DNA of 7,890 bases, from positions 1-7,890 of the forward strand of contig JAEMPM010000132.1 of assembly GCA_022759285.1 (NCBI GenBank), written 5' to 3'. Numbering within the stretch: the first letter of the stretch is position 1; each line of letters opens with the position of its first letter. The stretch comes from Thermocrinis sp. (GTDB taxonomy: Bacteria; Aquificota; Aquificia; Aquificales; Aquificaceae). Below are positions 1 to 5,418 of the stretch, piece by piece. A program made the position numbers and the translations under genes. Under the pieces are notes generated by a model. That model was not told the DNA's origin and did not search any database. It saw nothing but the letters and a program-made list of their open reading frames with translations.

Positions 1-57
1 CTTCATATTTCTAAGCGTATAAAAACTGCTTTAGATCCTAGCTATCAACCATCCTAG
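1..57 (+). other. Possible 3' end of an upstream gene (weak)
   Basis: Frame 1 is open from the window edge to a TAG at 55-57 and would encode an 18-residue tail containing KRIKTALDP. The 'IKxALDP' piece faintly recalls the C-terminus of FAD-linked (GlcD-type) oxidases, but without the usual NPGK ending. An open frame of 18 codons is expected by chance in one of three frames, so this is only a hint that a + strand gene ends here. The alternative is a - strand gene starting at the edge (an ATG complement lies at 4-6), for which I see no ribosome binding site. Confidence 0.2.
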
Positions 58-93
58 CCTATGAATGCTAAAGGTTGGCATCTTCTTTTAAGT

Positions 94-99
94 TATAAT
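94..99 (+). promoter_or_regulatory. Putative -10 box for the ccsAB operon
   Basis: A perfect TATAAT at 94-99 lies 31 nt before the ccsA start, which would give a leader of about 25 nt carrying the Shine-Dalgarno site at 120-125. No good -35 hexamer lies at 16-18 bp spacing. A TTGGCA at 75-80 is only 13 bp upstream, too close for a normal sigma-70 promoter. The call therefore rests on the -10 box and its position. Confidence 0.45.
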
Positions 100-119
100 T
101 TTTGTCATAACTTTTTGAC

Positions 120-125
120 GGAGGT
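120..125 (+). promoter_or_regulatory. Shine-Dalgarno site of ccsA
   Basis: GGAGGT at 120-125 is followed by a 5-nt spacer and ATG at 131. This strong match to the anti-Shine-Dalgarno sequence fixes the ccsA start. It contrasts with the SD-less starts at 3396 and 7866. Confidence 0.85.
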
Positions 126-130
126 AAAGT

Positions 131-1420
131 ATGAACCTGTACGAATACGAAGCCTACGATAAGATCTTCAAAAAGTATGGCATACCTACTCCCAAGTATA
201 TATTTACAGACCATCTGAACGACGAAGTGGTAGAGTTTATCAACCAACTGGGTGAGTGCGTGGTAAAGTCTCAGGTGCTGGTGGGCAAAAGGGGTAAGGC
301 TGGAGCAGTTAAGCTATGTAAAACTCCCCAAGAGGGTGTGGAAACGGTAGAAGCTCTTCTGAAATACCCTGTGTATGGCGAAATGCCCGTTGGCGTTATA
401 GTTTGCCAAAAGGCAAACATACTTAAGGAACTTTACGCATCCATTACCTATTCCACAGAAGTGAGGGCGCCCGTTTTGACCCTTAGCTTAGAGGGCGGTA
501 TGGACATAGAAGAAGTGCCACCGGAGAAGGTAAAGAGCTGGTCCATAGATCCCATTAAAGGACTCTATCCCCACATGGTAAGGAACTACCTTTTGGAGCT
601 GAACTTTCCTCAGGAGTTTATGGGTGTTTTAAGGGAGCTCTCCGAAGTTATAACCAACATGTGGAGGGCTTTTTGGGAAACAGAAGCAAGACTTTTGGAG
701 ATCAACCCGCTGGCTATATGCGATGTGGATGGTAAGCAAAAGGTATTAGCTTTGGATGCGGTGGTGATCATTGACGATGATGCATCAGTGCCTCCTTCCA
801 AGGTCTACGGACTGAGAACAGCCCTAAAGAGACCGCCCACCGAAAGGGAGATAGAAGCCTCTTTAATAGACAGGGATGACCATAGAGGTAAGGCGGGTTC
901 CTATGTGGAAATGGATGGCGACATAGCCATGATGACCTTCGGAGGTGGTGGTTCCACTGTAACCATAGAAACCGCCTACGCAGTTGGTTTAAAGCCTGCT
1001 AACTTTACCGACATTGGGGGCAACCCACCTGCAGAGAAGATGTATAAGATCACCCGCATCATCCTCTCTAAGCCCGGTATAAGGGGTGTGCTGGTGTGTG
1101 GTGGAACTGCCAACAATACACGAATAGATGTTACCCTTGGAGAAGGCGTAGCCAACGCCATAAGGGATCTGTACAAGGAGGGCAAGCTGGACCCCAATTG
1201 GATATGGGTGGTCCGCAGGAACGGTCCAGAAGCGGAAAAGGGCTTGAGAATGCTCTATGAAGCCTTCAGAGAGTGCGGTGTAAAAGGAGAAATTTACGAT
1301 TCCACACTGCCCTTAACGGAAGCCCCAATAAGATTAAAGGAGCTTTTGGATAAGTGCCAAGGTTCCCAAAAGGAAGAGGGAACTTTGACGGAAGAGCAAG
1401 CTTCAGACTTAGGTATTTAA
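131..1420 (+). CDS. ccsA: Citryl-CoA synthetase large subunit (SucC/ACLY-like)
   Basis: This is the ATP-grasp subunit of a succinyl-CoA synthetase superfamily ligase. It most likely works with CcsB to convert citrate, ATP and CoA to citryl-CoA, the first half of citrate cleavage in the reductive TCA cycle. The N-terminus (MNLYEYEA, then VVKSQVLVGKRGKAG at 44-58) is typical of the SucC nucleotide-binding domain. LLEINPL at 188-194 carries the Mg-binding Glu190 and Asn192, with Asp209 in LALDA. The C-terminal half is closer to ATP-citrate lyase than to SucC: FGGGGS at 270-275, CGGTANNTRID in place of SucC's NIFGGIxRCD, and VRRNGP at 361-366, matching the VRRGGP of ACLY. The 429 residues exceed SucC (about 388) and fit the roughly 46-kDa CcsA of Hydrogenobacter. 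It ends with a charged tail after residue 405. A succinyl-CoA synthetase is the alternative but fits less well. Confidence 0.88.
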   Translation: MNLYEYEAYDKIFKKYGIPTPKYIFTDHLNDEVVEFINQLGECVVKSQVLVGKRGKAGAVKLCKTPQEGVETVEALLKYPVYGEMPVGVIVCQKANILKELYASITYSTEVRAPVLTLSLEGGMDIEEVPPEKVKSWSIDPIKGLYPHMVRNYLLELNFPQEFMGVLRELSEVITNMWRAFWETEARLLEINPLAICDVDGKQKVLALDAVVIIDDDASVPPSKVYGLRTALKRPPTEREIEASLIDRDDHRGKAGSYVEMDGDIAMMTFGGGGSTVTIETAYAVGLKPANFTDIGGNPPAEKMYKITRIILSKPGIRGVLVCGGTANNTRIDVTLGEGVANAIRDLYKEGKLDPNWIWVVRRNGPEAEKGLRMLYEAFRECGVKGEIYDSTLPLTEAPIRLKELLDKCQGSQKEEGTLTEEQASDLGI

Positions 1421-1425
1421 GGAGG
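1419..1425 (+). promoter_or_regulatory. Shine-Dalgarno site of ccsB, overlapping the ccsA stop
   Basis: AAGGAGG at 1419-1425 shares its first two bases with the TAA stop of ccsA and sits 7 nt before the ATG at 1433. Ribosomes ending ccsA would finish on the ccsB ribosome binding site, which favours coupled, roughly equal translation of the two subunits. Confidence 0.85.
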
Positions 1426-1432
1426 AGAAACT

Positions 1433-2452
1433 ATGAAGGGAACAATTTATCTTAACGAGAACACAAGGATAATAGTAATGGGTATTACCGGAAGGGAAGC
1501 ATCTCAAGTGGTCACCGAATCGGAAGCTCTCTATCCGGGCTTTGTAGTGGCTGGCGTCACACCCGGGAAGGGTGGAACTCAGGTGGCAAACAAGCCTGTT
1601 TATAACACTGTAAAAGAAGCCCTGCAAAAACATCCCGAGATCAATACGGGGCTTGTCTATGTACCACCCACATCTGTAAAGGATGCAGTCATTGAGCTGA
1701 TAGATGCAGGTATCAAGCTTATATACATAGTAACGGAGCATGTGCCAATAAGAGATACGGTGTATTTTTACCATTATGCCAAAGAAAGGGGTGTGATCAT
1801 AGTGGGACCCACTTCTTTAGGTTGCATTGTGCCTGAAATTCCTGCAAGGATCGGTGCCATAGGTGGAAAGGACCCAACCATAGCATACGCACCAGGTGGT
1901 CTTGTAATCCTGTCCAAGTCTGGTGGACTTACTACCACCACTGCAGAGATGTTTAAAAGAAGAGGTTGGGGTGTTTATATGGCGCTCGCTCTCGGTGGAG
2001 ACGTGATCTCTTGCACCACCTTTGCTGATGTGCTAGAAAAAATAGCCGACGATCCTAAGGTAAAGGGTGTGATCATTCAAGGAGAAGTAGGTGGCTCTTA
2101 TGAAGAGAAAGCTGCTGAAACGATCCTAAGATTGTACAAAGAAGGCAAGTGGAATAAGCCAGTTGCCGCTTTTGTAGCCGGAAGGTTCCAAGAGAACTTG
2201 GAAGGTGTATCTTTTGGACACGCAGGTGCTATAGTGGAAAGGGGCAAAGGTAAGGCTACCGACAAGATTAGGATGTTCAACGAAGTAGGTAAAGAGACTG
2301 GACTTGTAAAGGTTGCAGAGTTTTACCATGAACTGGTACATTGCATAGAGGAACTTGGAGTTCCAAGGGACTTCGAAGACACCACTCCCGGTGGAAAGGT
2401 AAAACCTCTTTATTCCACAATAGACGAAGAAACCTGCAAATTTGTAGGATAA
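1433..2452 (+). CDS. ccsB: Citryl-CoA synthetase small subunit (SucD/ACLY-like)
   Basis: This is the CoA-binding, phosphohistidine-carrying subunit and the partner of CcsA. A Rossmann-type CoA-binding domain opens the protein, with MGITGRE at 16-22 and GVTPGKGGTQ at 41-50. The catalytic His that is transiently phosphorylated in SucD is His263 in FGHAGAI. Its partner Glu is Glu218 in GEVGGS. SucD's GPNCPG is replaced by GPTSLG at 125-130, close to the GPATVG of ATP-citrate lyase. Other ACLY-like stretches are SKSGGL and ALGGD. At 339 residues it is about 50 longer than SucD (about 290). The extra C-terminal part (after about 300, with ELGVPRDF) resembles the segment that leads into the citryl-CoA lyase domain of ACLY, but that domain is absent, so a separate citryl-CoA lyase is expected elsewhere. 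It lies 12 bp after ccsA. Confidence 0.88.
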   Translation: MKGTIYLNENTRIIVMGITGREASQVVTESEALYPGFVVAGVTPGKGGTQVANKPVYNTVKEALQKHPEINTGLVYVPPTSVKDAVIELIDAGIKLIYIVTEHVPIRDTVYFYHYAKERGVIIVGPTSLGCIVPEIPARIGAIGGKDPTIAYAPGGLVILSKSGGLTTTTAEMFKRRGWGVYMALALGGDVISCTTFADVLEKIADDPKVKGVIIQGEVGGSYEEKAAETILRLYKEGKWNKPVAAFVAGRFQENLEGVSFGHAGAIVERGKGKATDKIRMFNEVGKETGLVKVAEFYHELVHCIEELGVPRDFEDTTPGGKVKPLYSTIDEETCKFVG

Positions 2453-2456
2453 GAAA

Positions 2457-2477
2457 AGGGGGCTTCGCCCCCGCTTT
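2457..2477. terminator. Bidirectional intrinsic terminator between ccsB and the ABC ATPase gene
   Basis: GGGGGC at 2458-2463 pairs perfectly with GCCCCC at 2467-2472 around a 3-nt TTC loop (or five G-C pairs with a 5-nt loop). On the + strand it starts 5 nt after the ccsB stop, but the trailing T-run is poor (GCTTTAAT). Read on the - strand, the same hairpin is followed by TTTTCTT, a good U-tract. It should therefore end transcription of the ABC gene arriving from the right at least as well as that of ccsAB. The stem is visible directly; efficiency in each direction is inferred. Confidence 0.75.
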
Positions 2478-2486
2478 AATAAATTG

Positions 2487-2627
2487 GTGGAAGGGGTGTG
2501 GGATAAAGTAAGGAAGTGGTTAGTCCCTTTAGAAACTGAAGAGGCGTCCCAACGAAGGACTTTTGGAACGCTTCATAATTATCTAGTCAGGAGGGGAATC
2601 TTCCTTCAGCTTTTGTTTATGGCTTGA
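2487..2627 (+). CDS. Small open frame, unrecognised (candidate 43-46-aa protein)
   Basis: A frame starting with GTG at 2487 or 2496 stays open to TGA at 2625-2627 and fills the gap between the terminator and the facing ABC gene, whose last codons it overlaps by 22 bp on the opposite strand. The product would be basic and amphipathic (WDKVRKWLVPLETEEASQRR, later NYLVRRGIFLQLLF). I recognise no family. GGTGG at 2486-2490 could act as a weak ribosome binding site for the GTG at 2496. No promoter is evident and the frame lies just after a terminator, so it may be chance or the remnant of a gene. The residue make-up looks more protein-like than random, which is why it is listed. Confidence 0.25.
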   Translation: MEGVWDKVRKWLVPLETEEASQRRTFGTLHNYLVRRGIFLQLLFMA

Positions 2628-3370
2628 AGTTCTCCGAGCCCGCTTCTTAAAAACTCCCTCACAAAGGGGTCTTGGCTTGCCAGAACCTCCTGTGGTGTGC
2701 CTATTAAAATAACCTCACCTTCCTTTAGTATCATAATTCTGTCTGAAATGGTGAAGGCGGAGACCATGTCGTGGGAGACTACTAGGGCAGTGGATGAAAT
2801 TTTGTCTCTAAGTTCTTTTATTAGATTGTCTATTAACCTGCTTGTTATAGGGTCTAAGCCAGAGGTGGGCTCGTCGTAAATCACCAGTTTAGGCTGTGTG
2901 GCTATAGCTCGGGCTATTCCCACCCTTTTTTTCATACCGCCGGAGAGTTCAGAGGGATAAAGCTCAAGGGTGTGTTCCTCCAAACCCACCATCTTTAGGT
3001 AAGTGAGGGCTATTTCTTTTAGTTCTTCTTCTTTCATGTTAGAATGTTCTAAGTAATAAAAAACCACGTTCTCCCAGACTTTCAGACTGTCAAAAAGGGC
3101 TGCACTTTGAAAAACGTAACCAATCCCCTTCCTTAGACCGCTTAGCTCCAATGGATTTATTTGGGTTATTTCTTTTCCAAAGACCTTTATGCTTCCGCTG
3201 GTGGGCTTTAACAGCCCTACTATGCACTTGGTAATTGTAGTTTTACCGCTTCCGCTACCACCAAGTATGGTAAATATCTCGCCCTTATTAATCTTAAAGG
3301 AGATATTCTTTAAAATGTGCCTACCTTCTATGATTAAGTTGAGGTTTTCCACTTCTACTACTGGTTCCAT
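2606..3370 (-). CDS. mlaF: ABC transporter ATP-binding protein, MlaF/Ttg2A type
   Basis: This is the cytoplasmic ATPase of an Mla-type (MCE) transporter, the family that moves phospholipids between inner and outer membranes. All ABC motifs are intact: Walker A GGSGSGKTT at 37-45, Q-loop Gln88, signature LSGGM at 142-146, Walker B LVIYDEP at 162-168 with catalytic Glu167, and the switch His200 in VSHD. The features that place it in the MlaF group are FQSAALFDSLKVWENV around 87-102, LSGGMKKRVGIARAIA after the signature, SGLDPITS at 170-177, and the DPFVREFL ending. The 254 residues match MlaF (about 265). The start ATG is preceded by a weak SD (AGAGG, 3 nt away). No MlaE permease, MlaD or MlaC gene lies in the window, and the hairpin at 2457-2477 ends the unit, so it appears monocistronic with partners elsewhere. 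It could serve a related organic-solvent-tolerance or MCE system. Confidence 0.85.
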   Translation of the reverse strand: MEPVVEVENLNLIIEGRHILKNISFKINKGEIFTILGGSGSGKTTITKCIVGLLKPTSGSIKVFGKEITQINPLELSGLRKGIGYVFQSAALFDSLKVWENVVFYYLEHSNMKEEELKEIALTYLKMVGLEEHTLELYPSELSGGMKKRVGIARAIATQPKLVIYDEPTSGLDPITSRLIDNLIKELRDKISSTALVVSHDMVSAFTISDRIMILKEGEVILIGTPQEVLASQDPFVREFLRSGLGELQAINKS

Positions 3371-3380
3371 AGCCTCTTAT

Positions 3381-3386
3381 AGTATA
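3381..3386 (-). promoter_or_regulatory. Putative - strand -10 box for mlaF, overlapping the + strand one
   Basis: Read on the - strand, this is TATACT, 10 nt before the mlaF ATG. A partial -35 (CTGTTA, complement of 3403-3408) lies at 16-bp spacing, inside the sulfur-carrier gene. A second option is TATTAT on 3384-3389. Either would give a leader of only a few nucleotides. It shares bases with the TATAAT at 3383-3388 on the other strand. Confidence 0.45.
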
Positions 3387-3388
3387 AT
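3383..3388 (+). promoter_or_regulatory. Putative -10 box giving a leaderless sulfur-carrier/trpD/mqnA mRNA
   Basis: A perfect TATAAT at 3383-3388 is separated from the ATG at 3396 by 7 nt (ATTTGCC), so transcription would begin at or one base before the start codon. No Shine-Dalgarno sequence precedes this ATG, which agrees with a leaderless transcript. No convincing -35 is present at 16-18 bp spacing, where the mlaF coding sequence already lies. Confidence 0.55.
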
Positions 3389-3395
3389 ATTTGCC

Positions 3396-3674
3396 ATGGC
3401 TGTAACAGTTAGAGTTCCTACACCTCTTAGAAGGCTTACAAACGGACAGGGTGAAGTGCAAGTAGAAGCTCATACCATCAGAGAGGCTGTGGAAAAGCTA
3501 GAAAGCCTCTATCCAGGCTTTAAGGAACGTCTTTTGGATGAGAACGGAGAGTTGAGAAGGTTTGTCAATATCTACCTTAACGACGAGGACATAAGGTTCT
3601 TGAAGGGTATAGACACAGAACTTAAAGACGGAGATGTACTCTCTATTGTTCCTGCTATAGCTGGTGGTTTTTGA
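3396..3674 (+). CDS. CysO/MoaD/ThiS-family sulfur-carrier protein ending in GGF
   Basis: This is a small ubiquitin-like protein of 92 residues whose C-terminal Gly-Gly is normally activated as a thiocarboxylate and used as sulfur donor (cysteine, thiamin, molybdopterin, tRNA thiolation and others). The match is closest to the CysO branch: MAVTVRVPTPLRR at the start, RFVNIYLNDEDIRF at 55-68, and LSIVPAIAGG at 82-91. The frame is open well upstream, but homology to CysO and the nearby promoter place the start at 3396. Unusually, Phe92 follows Gly90-Gly91, so the active end would have to be exposed by removing one residue. This is known for some relatives (QbsE carries extra residues removed by a JAMM protease). 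No activating E1-like enzyme, cysteine synthase or JAMM protease lies in the window. Its TGA overlaps the trpD start by 3 bases, so it heads an operon. Confidence 0.85.
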   Translation: MAVTVRVPTPLRRLTNGQGEVQVEAHTIREAVEKLESLYPGFKERLLDENGELRRFVNIYLNDEDIRFLKGIDTELKDGDVLSIVPAIAGGF

Positions 3675-4690
3675 CCTTGAGGGAATTTCTAAAGAAGCTT
3701 TCCGAGTTCAATGACCTGACCAAAGAAGAGATAATTCAGTGTCTTGAAGATATAACGGAGGGGAGGGCTACTGACGCCCAGATAGGTGCTTTCATAATGG
3801 CTATGAAGATGAAGGGGGAGACGGTGGAGGAGTTAGAGGGCGCTGCAAGCTTTTTTAGAGAAAAAGCTACCAAGGTAAATGTAGAAGACCCAGATAGTCT
3901 GGTGGACACTTGCGGAACGGGCGGAGATCTTTCGGATACCTTTAACGTATCCACCATAACCGCCTTTGTGCTGGCAGGTGCAGGTATAAGGGTGGCAAAG
4001 CATGGCAATAGGTCTGTCTCTTCAAAAAGTGGGAGTGCGGACCTTTTAGAGTTTTTGGGGGCAAAGATAGATCTGGATCCAGAGCGGGTTAAGAGAATGA
4101 TAGAGGAAATAGGCATAGGCTTTATGTTCGCACCCCTTTTCCATCCTGCCATGAAAAAGGTAGTGGGTCCTAGAAGGGAGGTGGGTATAAGGTCTCTTTT
4201 CAACCTTATAGGTCCTCTATCCAATCCGGCGGATGCCAAAAGGCAACTTTTGGGAGTTTTTTCAGACCAGTTTGTGGAAAAGGTAGCCCACGTTTTGCTT
4301 AGGCTTGGTGTAAAAAGGGCGGTGGTGGTGCACGGAAAAGATGGTATTGACGAGGTTTCTATATCTGCCCCAACTACTGTGGCGGAGGTAAGTGATGGAG
4401 AGGTACGCATATACGAATTTACACCGGAGGAGCTTGGTTTTAGGCGTTATCCTATAGACTACATAAAAGTAAAATCTGTGGAGGAAAGCGCAAAGGTGGC
4501 TATGTCTGTTTTAAAGGGAGAACCATCTCCTGCCCTTGATATGGTTCTTTTGAACTCCGCCTTCGGGGTGTTTGTTTCTGGTGTAGCCAATGACCTAAAA
4601 ACTGCCTTGGAAGTAGCAAAGGACTCCATAAAAAGCGGTAAAGCCCAGAGAAAGCTCTCCGAGTTTATTGATCTATCAAAAAGGCTTTAA
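3671..4690 (+). CDS. trpD: Anthranilate phosphoribosyltransferase
   Basis: The enzyme transfers phosphoribose from PRPP to anthranilate in tryptophan synthesis, in the cytoplasm. An N-terminal helical domain (1-70) is followed by the PRPP-binding CGTGGD at 81-86, the KHGNRSVSSKSGSADLLE motif at 110-127, the anthranilate-site GPRREVGIRSLFNLIGPLSNP at 166-186, and the Mg-binding DE pair at 227-228 in GIDEVS. The 339 residues are a normal length. The start is a TTG: 3671 overlaps the preceding TGA (TTGA), giving close translational coupling, while a second TTG at 3677 is an alternative that would remove two residues. GGTGG at 3663-3667 fits better with the TTG at 3677 (9 nt) than the one at 3671 (3 nt). 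No other trp genes are nearby, so the pathway appears scattered. Confidence 0.95.
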   Translation: MTLREFLKKLSEFNDLTKEEIIQCLEDITEGRATDAQIGAFIMAMKMKGETVEELEGAASFFREKATKVNVEDPDSLVDTCGTGGDLSDTFNVSTITAFVLAGAGIRVAKHGNRSVSSKSGSADLLEFLGAKIDLDPERVKRMIEEIGIGFMFAPLFHPAMKKVVGPRREVGIRSLFNLIGPLSNPADAKRQLLGVFSDQFVEKVAHVLLRLGVKRAVVVHGKDGIDEVSISAPTTVAEVSDGEVRIYEFTPEELGFRRYPIDYIKVKSVEESAKVAMSVLKGEPSPALDMVLLNSAFGVFVSGVANDLKTALEVAKDSIKSGKAQRKLSEFIDLSKRL

Positions 4691-5418
4691 TGTTTAAAGT
4701 AGGCAAGGTATCTTATCTCAACACTGTTCCCTTGTTTTACCGCTTTGAGGACCCAATGATTGAACTTGTAGAGGGCGAGCCGTCCTATTTGGTTTCTTTG
4801 CTAAGGGGTGGGAAAATTCATGCGGGTATTGTTTCCTCTGTGGAGTATATTTTTAATCGCTCCCAATATAGAGTTGTGCCAGGGCTGTGCATAGCCTCCA
4901 AGCAAAGGGTTTGCTCTGTTCTTTTATTCTCAAAGAGACCAATGTTGGAGATAAAGAGTGTGTATCTTACTCCCGCTTCCCTGACTTCAAGGATATTATG
5001 CAAACACCTTTTAGAGGATGTTTATAAGCTCAAGCCTGAGTATGTGGAAAGTAGAGAGACTGCAGATGCCCTTTTGCTAATAGGAGATGATGCATTACAC
5101 CAGAAAAGGTTGGGCAAGTTTGAATATGTCTATGACTTGGCAGAAGAATGGCACAAGGTTTATAGTTTGCCCTTTGTGTTTGCCCTATTCTTGGTGAGAA
5201 AGGATGCGGACCCTTCTTTAGATAGGTTCATAGAGGAGTTAGCCCTTAGGTCCATAAAAGCCTTTTATGAGGATTTTGCAAAAGAAAGAGTAAAGGTGGA
5301 AGGTTTCTCGAGAGATGAGCTGAAGGATTACTTTTATCACTGCATTGATTACTTTTTGGACAAAGAAAAAGAGAGATCCCTTGAAATCTTTGGAAGTTTA
5401 GCCTATAATCATAGGTGA
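4690..5418 (+). CDS. mqnA: Chorismate dehydratase (futalosine menaquinone pathway)
   Basis: MqnA dehydrates chorismate to 3-[(1-carboxyvinyl)oxy]benzoate, the first step of the futalosine route to menaquinone. The fold is that of a periplasmic-binding protein but it is cytoplasmic, and no signal peptide is visible. Family motifs run through the whole protein: VSYLNTVPL at 7-15, VEGEPSYL at 27-34, SSVEY at 49-53, SVLLFS at 76-81, LTPASLTS at 93-100, LLIGDDAL at 129-136, YVYDLAEEW at 146-154 and LPFVFAL at 160-166. These distinguish it from MqnD, which starts differently. At 242 residues it is slightly shorter than many MqnA proteins (about 250-290). Its ATG shares one base with the trpD stop (TAATG), and AAAAAGG just upstream is a modest SD. 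Placing it after trpD groups two chorismate-derived branches in one transcript. Confidence 0.9.
   Translation: MFKVGKVSYLNTVPLFYRFEDPMIELVEGEPSYLVSLLRGGKIHAGIVSSVEYIFNRSQYRVVPGLCIASKQRVCSVLLFSKRPMLEIKSVYLTPASLTSRILCKHLLEDVYKLKPEYVESRETADALLLIGDDALHQKRLGKFEYVYDLAEEWHKVYSLPFVFALFLVRKDADPSLDRFIEELALRSIKAFYEDFAKERVKVEGFSRDELKDYFYHCIDYFLDKEKERSLEIFGSLAYNHR

Noticed and set aside
75..99. TTGGCA/TATAAT as a full sigma-70 promoter for ccsA
   Set aside because: The 13-bp spacing is too short for normal sigma-70 recognition, so only the -10 box was kept.
1409..1774. - strand open frame (121 codons) across the ccsA-ccsB junction
   Set aside because: It is antisense to ccsB's conserved CoA-binding domain and has no ribosome binding site or recognisable motif.
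131..2452. Ordinary succinyl-CoA synthetase (sucCD) for the oxidative TCA cycle
   Set aside because: Both subunits are 40-50 residues too long and carry ATP-citrate-lyase-like motifs where SucC/SucD have NIFGGI and GPNCPG. Not fully excluded without phylogeny.
3189..3395. N-terminal extension of the sulfur-carrier protein
   Set aside because: The frame is open upstream only because it is antisense to mlaF. CysO-type homologues begin at the Met encoded at 3396 and a promoter lies between.
3736..4410. Long - strand open frame (224 codons) inside trpD
   Set aside because: It is fully antisense to a complete trpD with all motifs intact; its translation is Ser/Thr/Pro-rich and matches no family, as expected for a shadow frame.
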